Source of the DNA: Kiritimatiellia bacterium
GTDB taxonomy: Bacteria; Verrucomicrobiota; Kiritimatiellia; RFP12; UBA1067
NCBI GenBank assembly: GCA_017525225.1
Contig: JAFXTB010000070.1
Coordinates: forward strand, 1 to 58,355
Length of the DNA stretch: 58,355 nucleotides
Reading direction: 5' to 3'
Under the pieces are notes generated by a model. The model saw nothing but the letters and a program-made list of their open reading frames with translations. It was not told the origin of the DNA and did not search any database. Positions within the stretch are counted from its first letter, which is position 1. Each line of letters opens with the position of its first letter. The position numbers were made by a program, and so were the translations under genes. This document shows, piece by piece, positions 52,797 through 58,355 of this stretch.

Positions 52797-54042
52797 CGGC
52801 AGGCTCCTTTTGGGTTATCTCGTTCTCCTCAAGAAAGCGACGCATGGCATCACATATGTACCGCGGAACATCCTGGAACCCATGTTCCGAATCCTCGCTG
52901 ATCTCAAATATTTTTGACCTGTTTCGCCTTGTTGCGAGATCGAACCACGCCCGGAGCCGGACACGCCTTGCAATCGTCCCTCTCGGGAATAGCGTTGCCA
53001 ACTTGCCGATCCCAACCACCGACAGTTCATCATCGTCCGGATGCTGGTCGTTGTATATTGCCTCGTAGAGACCGATTGCACCCTGTGCAGTGCTTGTCTC
53101 CCTGTAGGAACGCTGGCTCGTCGAGAACCCGCGAAGCAGCACGTCCAGCCCCACAACCGTGACATTACGGACAATGTTCCTCGAGTCGCTGCCAAGATTG
53201 GACCTGGGTCTTGTGATGAACTGCGAGAGATCGTAGTGGACTTCGCCTGCAATCTTGTAGCCGTCCACGCCGAACAGCACATTACAGAACCGCTCGGCGA
53301 TGGTTTTGGCGTGTGTTCCGTTGCGGTAGTGCACGCAGATGCGGTTCGATTCGTCATCAAGCGTGACAACAAGCTTCACAGAGGGGTTGAACTGCACCCA
53401 CTCGAAGTAACTGTCCTTCTTGGCCTCTTCAAGTTCGACCGTCTGATCGTTCATCTTCAAGAGGAATGCCTGTCTGCTGCCGACACGGTATGCGAGAGGA
53501 TGGCTGAAGTCCGCGCACTTCTCTTTCTGGTTTACGAACGACCGAAGATTGTCCGCAAGCTCCTGTTGGTGCTCCTTCACAATCTCACGACCGGGCGGAG
53601 TCGTAAACTCCATTTCAAAGGTCTTCCACTTGTTGCCGCTTTTGGCATCAATGATGACCATGTCGGTCAGTTCGCGGATATCTTCATGCTCGAGATTCAG
53701 AACACACCACACGGCGAGCGCACTGGTCTTGTTCATGATTTTCTCAAAAGCCTTCTTCTTGTCTTCTTCCGTGGGTAGAAGATCGTTGTGTTCAAGATAA
53801 GACAGTATCGTCAGCTTGTTCTTCGCCTCCGCGTAGAGTCGTTTTGCTGGGGTGAAGACTGCATCGAGGGCGTCTAGCTTGTCCTCCGGCAAGGTACCGA
53901 GCGCCGCTTGAAAGGTATCGGTATTCTTGCTGCTGAACGTGTCCCAGTCATAGTCAATAGCAACCCGGCAGGTCTTGAAGACCTGCTCCATCAATCTGCC
54001 GCCAATTCGTCCGGCAAGATCGGCTATGTCATGTACTTCCAT
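52783..54042 (-). CDS. uncharacterised protein at head of the defence operon
   Basis: 419 aa from ATG 54042 (MEVHDIADLAGRIG); upstream in-frame sequence overlaps the promoter and is not coding. No Shine-Dalgarno is clear. Soluble and rich in charged residues, with segments DMVIIDAKSGNKWKTFEMEF, TPPGREIVKEHQQEL, TVVGLDVLLRGFS and GTIARRVRLRAWFDLA. No enzymatic motif is recognised. It is the first gene after the promoter at 54086-54114 and overlaps the HTH gene, so it is probably part of the same system, or of the mobile element carrying it. Confidence 0.55.
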   Translation of the reverse strand: MEVHDIADLAGRIGGRLMEQVFKTCRVAIDYDWDTFSSKNTDTFQAALGTLPEDKLDALDAVFTPAKRLYAEAKNKLTILSYLEHNDLLPTEEDKKKAFEKIMNKTSALAVWCVLNLEHEDIRELTDMVIIDAKSGNKWKTFEMEFTTPPGREIVKEHQQELADNLRSFVNQKEKCADFSHPLAYRVGSRQAFLLKMNDQTVELEEAKKDSYFEWVQFNPSVKLVVTLDDESNRICVHYRNGTHAKTIAERFCNVLFGVDGYKIAGEVHYDLSQFITRPRSNLGSDSRNIVRNVTVVGLDVLLRGFSTSQRSYRETSTAQGAIGLYEAIYNDQHPDDDELSVVGIGKLATLFPRGTIARRVRLRAWFDLATRRNRSKIFEISEDSEHGFQDVPRYICDAMRRFLEENEITQKEPADGDT

Positions 54043-54085
54043 GTGACAGCGTTCTATCTTCCTTTTCCTAAGGGAATAACGTGGT

Positions 54086-54114
54086 AGTGTAGCATAAATC
54101 AGAGCGGATTTCAA
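54086..54114 (-). promoter_or_regulatory. sigma70-type promoter for the five-gene island
   Basis: Minus strand TTGAAA (54114-54109) and TACACT (54091-54086), 17 nt apart. Transcription would start near 54079, about 37 nt before the ATG at 54042. No other comparable promoter is seen before the next four genes. Confidence 0.55.
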
Positions 54115-54404
54115 GGGGGGGAAAAGAAGTCGAAAGTTGATAAGATTGGACAAAAACACATTATTTTATTTCACATTGAAAGTTTCACTCAATCTTGCTC
54201 ACCCATTTCCGCCAAAACTGTGCGAAACAGGATTCCCTGCCACGCCCATCAATTCTTTTTTTCCAATAAACCTACGCCTTGGGGATTGTCTCGCTTCCCG
54301 CCAAAACTGAAAACGGCGGGAACAAGTCCTTCTGCGCAAACCCCGGGAGTTCAAGTCTGCCATGGTGGCGGACACGAGCCGGGACGCACTTGAAAGGACA
54401 AAAG
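54115..54404. other. divergent intergenic region with hairpins
   Basis: About 360 bp without a gene separate the island from the plus-strand module. It holds a run of seven G, the repeat CCGCCAAAACTG at about 54211 and 54299, a perfect inverted repeat TTCCCGCC/GGCGGGAA (54295-54302 and 54315-54322), and a nested structure TTCAAGT/ACTTGAA (54350-54356 and 54388-54394) around a smaller hairpin. The latter touches the Shine-Dalgarno of the next gene (54393-54398), so it could act as a translational switch. Confidence 0.4.
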
Positions 54405-55073
54405 ATGAAAAAAAAGGAAAAGCTCGTACCGTGTCTTATCAGGCACGGATCGACGGGGATGCTGGAGCAGACCTACCATAATTACGAAGGAACGATCACG
54501 CCGAAGGTCTGGCGCATGCTGTGCAAGCATGTTCGCAAGCTCGACGAACAGGGGTACTTCTATCCGCTGGACACCATGGACGCCTATCAGTATGCCGCCC
54601 TATGCATCGAGGTCAAGGCGGCGCAAATGCCGCCGCTGGACAGGGCGACAACCGAGACCTATCTGATCTCTACGATGCGGAAATGCCTGTGGCGCTTCCA
54701 TGTCAACAAGGTACTGCCCGTGCGCGAAACGTATCGAGAAATCGAAGACCGCCTGTTTGCGAAGGACGCGCTAGAAACATGCGACTGCGATGATGGCGAA
54801 ATCCTTTCCGTACAGCAGTTGGCCGAAGCCCTGCCCGGTCTGCCGGATGCAGAGGAACGACGTCGTTTCGCGGCGGCCACGCTCATGGAGATTCTTGACG
54901 CGATTGACAACCCGGAAGTGTCGCGTGCGTTCACCGCGTATGTGGTTGCAGACGGGCGGTTTGCCGAAGCCGCTCGCCTCGCGCAGATCAGCATGTCGCG
55001 TTTCTACGCCAGATGGAAGTCATGGCTGACCGTCGCACGCAAGGCGGCGGAGAAGGTCGTCGTAAGGATCTAG
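54405..55073 (+). CDS. putative sigma-factor-like protein of a mobile element
   Basis: 222 aa from ATG 54405 with Shine-Dalgarno AAAGGA. The N-terminal half (DAYQYAALCIEVKAAQ, ATTETYLISTMRKCLWRF) has the helical spacing of sigma region 2, and the C-terminus (RFAEAARLAQISMSRFYARW) looks like a region-4 helix-turn-helix. Such proteins often precede primases in phage and integrated-element genomes and would direct RNA polymerase to element promoters. The likeness is weak and by pattern only; another helical DNA-binding protein is possible. The gene ends 16 nt before the replication gene. Confidence 0.5.
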   Translation: MKKKEKLVPCLIRHGSTGMLEQTYHNYEGTITPKVWRMLCKHVRKLDEQGYFYPLDTMDAYQYAALCIEVKAAQMPPLDRATTETYLISTMRKCLWRFHVNKVLPVRETYREIEDRLFAKDALETCDCDDGEILSVQQLAEALPGLPDAEERRRFAAATLMEILDAIDNPEVSRAFTAYVVADGRFAEAARLAQISMSRFYARWKSWLTVARKAAEKVVVRI

Positions 55074-55089
55074 AATCGAGGAGGAAGAA

Positions 55090-57330
55090 ATGAACCAGCT
55101 TCTGATAATAGCATCGTCATACGTCCACTCCGGCCTCAGCGCCATCCCCACGATGCGGGACAAACGCCCGGCGTGTTCCTGGAAGGTCTTCACGGAGAGG
55201 CTCATGACCGACCAGGAGGTCGTGGTGAACTTCACCCATGCCGATGGAATCGGGATCGTCACGGGGAAGGTCTCCGGGAACCTAGAGCTGCTTGACTTCG
55301 ACGACAAGGGAAGCAGATTCGAGCCGTGGATATCCAAGGTGCCGCCGGAAATACAGAGTCGTCTCGTCGTCGAGAACTCCCCTTCAGGCGGGAAGCACGT
55401 CTTCTACCGTGTCAAGGACCTGGAGATACCGGGCAACCGGAAACTTGCAATGAAGTCCGACGGGCACGTGCTGATCGAGACGCGCGGGGAAGGCGGCTAC
55501 GTGAAATGTGCCCCCAGTGACGGGTACAGTATCGTCAGCGGGGACCTTCGACACATCGGAACGTTGACGCCACTTGAGGAGAACCAGCTGATCGAGCTTG
55601 CAAGGAGCTTCGACGAATCTTCCGCCACCAAGTCTCGAGATCGGCAAGCCTTGGATACGGAACGCGGGACACTCCTGCCCTCGCGCCGTACGACGTGTAC
55701 CCCTGGGACTCTCAGGTTCGATTACGCGGACTCCATCGACATCAGACCGGTGTTGGCGGCAAACGGCTGGAAGATGACGCGCGGTGGAAACAACGAGCAC
55801 TGGGAAAGACCTGGCAAGAACGGTCGTTCCACCAGCGCGACGTTCAACGGCGACGTGTTCTACGTGTTTTCGAGCAATGCCGCGCCATTCGAACCCAACA
55901 CAGGATATTCGAAGCGCCGCGTCCTTGAGATGCTGGGCGCCTGGCCTGCAAGAATGCCGTCCGTAGGGTGCGATGTGACGCCGCTGCCATACCAAGCGAA
56001 TGGAGCGACGGCATACGCGGAAGACGTGCACGAAGTGCCTGTCGACATGGTCAAGGACCCCGGAACGCTCCCTGACGAGATGCTTTCGGTGCCTGGTTTC
56101 GTGGACATGCTGACGGCACATACCCTGGCCTGCGCTCCATATCCCAACAGGACGCTCGCGTTTGCCGCCGCGCTTGCCATGCTCGCACACTTGACGGGAC
56201 GAAACTTCAGGGATTCAAGGAACCTGAGGACGAACATCTACCTGATCGCCCTTGCCGATTCCGGCGTGGGGAAGGACTTTCCGAGGAAGGTCAACATGAA
56301 CCTTGCGACTGAGCTTGGCATCATGGGCGGCATGGCGGACCGCTTTGCAAGTGCGGAAGGTCTGGAGGACGCTTTGCTTGTCAGGCCATGCTCGTTCTTC
56401 CAGGTGGATGAGATCGACACGCTCTTCGCCTCTCTCGCGGAGAACGGGGACAGCACGATAGAGAGAATATACGGCGCTCTGCTGCAGTTCGCCACAAGCG
56501 CGGACACGACCTACGCAATGCGCAAGAAGGCAATCCAGCAGACTGGCGGCAAGGCGGGCAAGTTCGACAAGATACGGGCGCGGGGAATACGCGAACCACA
56601 TCTGACTCTCCTTGGGACAGCCATTCCAAAATACCTGTTCTCCGCCGTGAGCGAACGTGCGATGGAGAATGGACTGCTTTCAAGATGCCTCGTACTTGAG
56701 GCGGGGGAACGCGGCTCAGCCGGCAATCCGCACTTCAAGCCCTTTCCGCAAGAGCTGATAGATTGTGCGCGATATCTTGTATCGCTGGGGGGATTCGACG
56801 GTCTGGACCTCGAGAACCTCGACGACACGCCGCCGTCATACATCGAACCTTACACGATAGACGAGACGGAGGACGCCACTGCAAAGCGCAAGGAAGTGAC
56901 GGAAAGATGCGAGGTTCTCTACAGGGCGTCCAAGACCACCTCGGGGAAAGCGCTATGGTCGCGCGCCGCCGAGAAAAGCTCAAAGCTCGCGCTGCTGTAC
57001 GCCATCAGCGAGAATCCACGCGATCCACTGATATCGGAACACGCAGTCGAATGGGGCTGGCATCTCACCGAGCATCTTACTCGAAGGATGCTATTCCAGG
57101 CGAGCGTGTACGTTCACGACAACGAGTTCGACGCATTGAGGCAGAAGGCGCTCAGGTATCTGCGCGACTATGGACATGGAGAGATGAAGCACGGGGCCCT
57201 GCTGCGGTACATGCACATCGACACCGATGCCTTTCGTCGCGTAATCGAAACGCTGATCCAATCGGAACTGATCACCGCAACCCCTCTCAGTCGTGGGGGA
57301 TTTCTCTACAGACTGATTTGCCATGGTTAG
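55090..57330 (+). CDS. replication protein: Prim-Pol N-terminus with DUF3987-like helicase domain
   Basis: 746 aa. Residues ~1-175 form a bifunctional primase-polymerase (PF09250-type) domain: acidic pair in LELLDFDDKG, then SPSGGKHVFYR, the SGGxH motif. A linker with a short domain (~205-290, WERPGKNGRSTSATF) follows. Residues ~345-640 resemble DUF3987: NIYLIALADSGVGKDF (a Walker-A-like loop reading G-V-G-K-D), QVDEIDTLF (Walker-B-like) and LTLLGTAIPKYL. The C-terminus is helical and winged-helix-like. Typical of replication initiators of phages, satellites and plasmids. Followed by a repeat-rich region that may be the origin. Confidence 0.78.
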   Translation: MNQLLIIASSYVHSGLSAIPTMRDKRPACSWKVFTERLMTDQEVVVNFTHADGIGIVTGKVSGNLELLDFDDKGSRFEPWISKVPPEIQSRLVVENSPSGGKHVFYRVKDLEIPGNRKLAMKSDGHVLIETRGEGGYVKCAPSDGYSIVSGDLRHIGTLTPLEENQLIELARSFDESSATKSRDRQALDTERGTLLPSRRTTCTPGTLRFDYADSIDIRPVLAANGWKMTRGGNNEHWERPGKNGRSTSATFNGDVFYVFSSNAAPFEPNTGYSKRRVLEMLGAWPARMPSVGCDVTPLPYQANGATAYAEDVHEVPVDMVKDPGTLPDEMLSVPGFVDMLTAHTLACAPYPNRTLAFAAALAMLAHLTGRNFRDSRNLRTNIYLIALADSGVGKDFPRKVNMNLATELGIMGGMADRFASAEGLEDALLVRPCSFFQVDEIDTLFASLAENGDSTIERIYGALLQFATSADTTYAMRKKAIQQTGGKAGKFDKIRARGIREPHLTLLGTAIPKYLFSAVSERAMENGLLSRCLVLEAGERGSAGNPHFKPFPQELIDCARYLVSLGGFDGLDLENLDDTPPSYIEPYTIDETEDATAKRKEVTERCEVLYRASKTTSGKALWSRAAEKSSKLALLYAISENPRDPLISEHAVEWGWHLTEHLTRRMLFQASVYVHDNEFDALRQKALRYLRDYGHGEMKHGALLRYMHIDTDAFRRVIETLIQSELITATPLSRGGFLYRLICHG

Positions 57331-57352
57331 AACAATGTCAATGCTGCCTTAG

Positions 57353-57384
57353 TCCAATGTTCACAAGGGATTGTGAACATTGGA
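57353..57384. repeat. perfect 14-bp inverted repeat
   Basis: TCCAATGTTCACAA (57353-57366), 4-nt loop GGGA, TTGTGAACATTGGA (57371-57384). The 14-bp arms are exact. It starts 22 nt after the replication gene; it could be a terminator-like hairpin (without a T-run) or a dyad for a replication or repressor protein. Confidence 0.85.
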
Positions 57385-57448
57385 ACTTGGCATAGGAAGG
57401 AAATAAGACATGTTCTTCTTTCGTTTTCGTCAACACAACACACGCATT

Positions 57449-57541
57449 TCCAATGTTCACAATCTTCACTCACGACCACCTCCATTCTCGCCAGACTGAA
57501 TGTGTGCCCCTTTGTGAATTGTGAACATTGTGAACATTGAA
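57449..57541. repeat. iteron-like copies of TTGTGAACATTG
   Basis: The core of the preceding inverted repeat recurs: inverted at 57449-57463 and twice directly at 57518-57530 and 57527-57540 (9-bp period), with a partial copy at 57512. With the two arms this makes at least five copies in 190 bp, consistent with an origin or an operator array. The 57331-57741 interval holds no convincing gene. Confidence 0.7.
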
Positions 57542-57623
57542 CTTTGTAAAGGAAAGTCTGGAAAAATCATCCGCCTCGCGGGACTAACAATGACGGGAGG
57601 ACATGATGTTCTTCCACCTGGAT

Positions 57624-57667
57624 GGGGACGTGTGGCGGAGATGTTCCGCCCGGTCCCCGCCATTTTT
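57624..57667 (+). terminator. nested GC-rich hairpin followed by T-run
   Basis: Outer stem GGGGAC (57624-57629)/GTCCCC (57653-57658), inner stem GGCGGA (57634-57639)/TCCGCC (57645-57650), then five T at 57663-57667. It has the shape of a rho-independent terminator or a leader attenuator for the small gene 75 nt downstream. Confidence 0.5.
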
Positions 57668-57741
57668 CAACAGGTGACGGTGAACGGCGAACGGGTTTTT
57701 CGCTGCGAACCGTCAACCGCCAACCCGAAAGGAACGAAACG

Positions 57742-57969
57742 ATGAAACTGACAAAAACCGACATCAAGCAGAAGCGCGCCGAACTGGTCGAGGTACTGCT
57801 GAAGATCGAGAAGCTCAAAGCCGACAAGACGTCCCTGGAGAAGACGCTCAGCGCCGACTTCGAGCAGAACGAGGCGGCATACCGCAACGGCATCGCCACG
57901 GAGAACGGCATTCTCATCCGCAGGCCGACGTGGAAATGTGTCGCCAAACCGGTCGTTGAGGCGGCGTAG
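57742..57969 (+). CDS. small coiled-coil protein of the element
   Basis: 75 aa from ATG 57742 with Shine-Dalgarno AAAGGA. Residues ~5-45 are strongly helical with heptad-like Leu/Ile spacing (AELVEVLLKIEKLKADKTSLEKTL); the tail is basic and aromatic (IRRPTWKC). Likely a phage- or element-type accessory protein. No named family. Confidence 0.55.
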   Translation: MKLTKTDIKQKRAELVEVLLKIEKLKADKTSLEKTLSADFEQNEAAYRNGIATENGILIRRPTWKCVAKPVVEAA

Positions 57970-58027
57970 GCGCGAAGCGCAACGAACAGGTGATAGTGAA
58001 CAGTGAATAGTTTTGAAAGGGAAAACC

Positions 58028-58306
58028 ATGAAACTCAAGATCAACTGGAAGTCTTTGGGCAAGGCGTTGTGGGCGGCGGTGAAGCCCGTCCTGCTCGGCG
58101 CGCTCGGCGGCGGGCTGGTGGCGGTCACGGACGGCTGCTCGGCGCTCACGCCCAGCGCGAAGTCGCAGAGCATGAGCCTCTACGCGGTCGGCATCCCCGG
58201 CATCGCGGTCGTCACCAAGTCCGAGCAGATCGCCGACAACAAGGGCGACGACGAGAACAAGCCCGTCCAGGCCAATCCCGTCAGCGTCGAGACGAAGGTG
58301 AAGTGA
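58028..58306 (+). CDS. small protein with a hydrophobic segment
   Basis: 92 aa from ATG 58028 with Shine-Dalgarno AAAGGG. One hydrophobic stretch (LWAAVKPVLLGALGGGLVAV, residues ~14-33) is followed by DGCSAL, which might be a lipobox-like site, and then a polar tail ending VETKVK. Could be a membrane or lipid-anchored element protein. Not recognised. Confidence 0.55.
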   Translation: MKLKINWKSLGKALWAAVKPVLLGALGGGLVAVTDGCSALTPSAKSQSMSLYAVGIPGIAVVTKSEQIADNKGDDENKPVQANPVSVETKVK

Positions 58307-58347
58307 ATGTTGCCAATGTGCAAATGTTGCCAGTTCCAATGTTGCCA
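58306..58347. repeat. three direct repeats of AATGTTGCCA
   Basis: Copies start at 58306, 58323 and 58338 (spacing 17 and 15). They share CCAATGTT with the iteron-like repeats near 57.4 kb and run up to the window end, so the array may continue. Confidence 0.7.
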
Positions 58348-58355
58348 ATATGGAA

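Noticed and set aside
41839-54042. Complete Dnd phosphorothioation system or complete Druantia system
   Set aside because: DndA-E are absent from the window, and so is the large DruE helicase; only a DUF4338 domain and DptFGH-like parts are seen.

Overview
The window looks like part of a GC-rich bacterial chromosome of the PVC superphylum, most like Kiritimatiellota/Verrucomicrobia from an anaerobic gut or sediment. This is an inference from: an LL-diaminopimelate aminotransferase (DapL); long secreted parallel beta-helix proteins; many exported TIM-barrel, glycosidase-like and esterase proteins, two of them with Tat signals; and several promoters placed so close to start codons that mRNAs would be nearly leaderless. 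No rRNA, integrase, transposase or CRISPR array is visible.

Layout. 0.2-9.9 kb: a secreted tannase-like esterase and dapL on the plus strand, converging on a minus-strand group of a three-part secreted hydrolase, rimO and a CPA2 antiporter, with tRNA-Val(CAC) upstream. 10.0-19.2 kb: a surface-polysaccharide locus with a nucleotidyltransferase-kinase fusion, an RgpF-like protein, two GT2 glycosyltransferases, three DUF1796-like proteins (two split, one fused), a hexapeptide acetyltransferase and a second kinase; a bidirectional promoter with overlapping -35 boxes lies at 16.24-16.29 kb. 19.2-41.4 kb: a long minus-strand array for polymer breakdown, with three related TIM-barrel enzymes, two related giant beta-helix proteins (a duplicated two-gene module on either side of a NagX-like acetyltransferase), three more exported proteins of glycosidase-like or unknown type, M81 and M24 peptidase-family proteins, and an InlB-repeat surface protein.

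41.4-54.1 kb: composition drops to visibly AT-richer DNA. A minus-strand island encodes five proteins read from one promoter at 54.1 kb: an uncharacterised 419-residue protein, a Cys-rich HTH protein, a 1207-residue fusion of a DruA-type DUF4338 domain to a DptF-like P-loop ATPase, a 494-residue middle protein, and a 1585-residue protein with an FtsK/DptH-like motor and a PD-(D/E)XK-like nuclease motif. The last three overlap by ATGA. This resembles the DptFGH restriction half of phosphorothioation systems, but no dnd modification gene is in the window and DUF4338 comes from Druantia. It is the best candidate for an undescribed anti-phage system. 54.4-58.4 kb: a divergent phage- or plasmid-like replication module with a sigma-like protein, a Prim-Pol/DUF3987 replication protein, two small proteins and iteron-like repeats. 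The window therefore probably ends inside an integrated element that carries the defence island as cargo.
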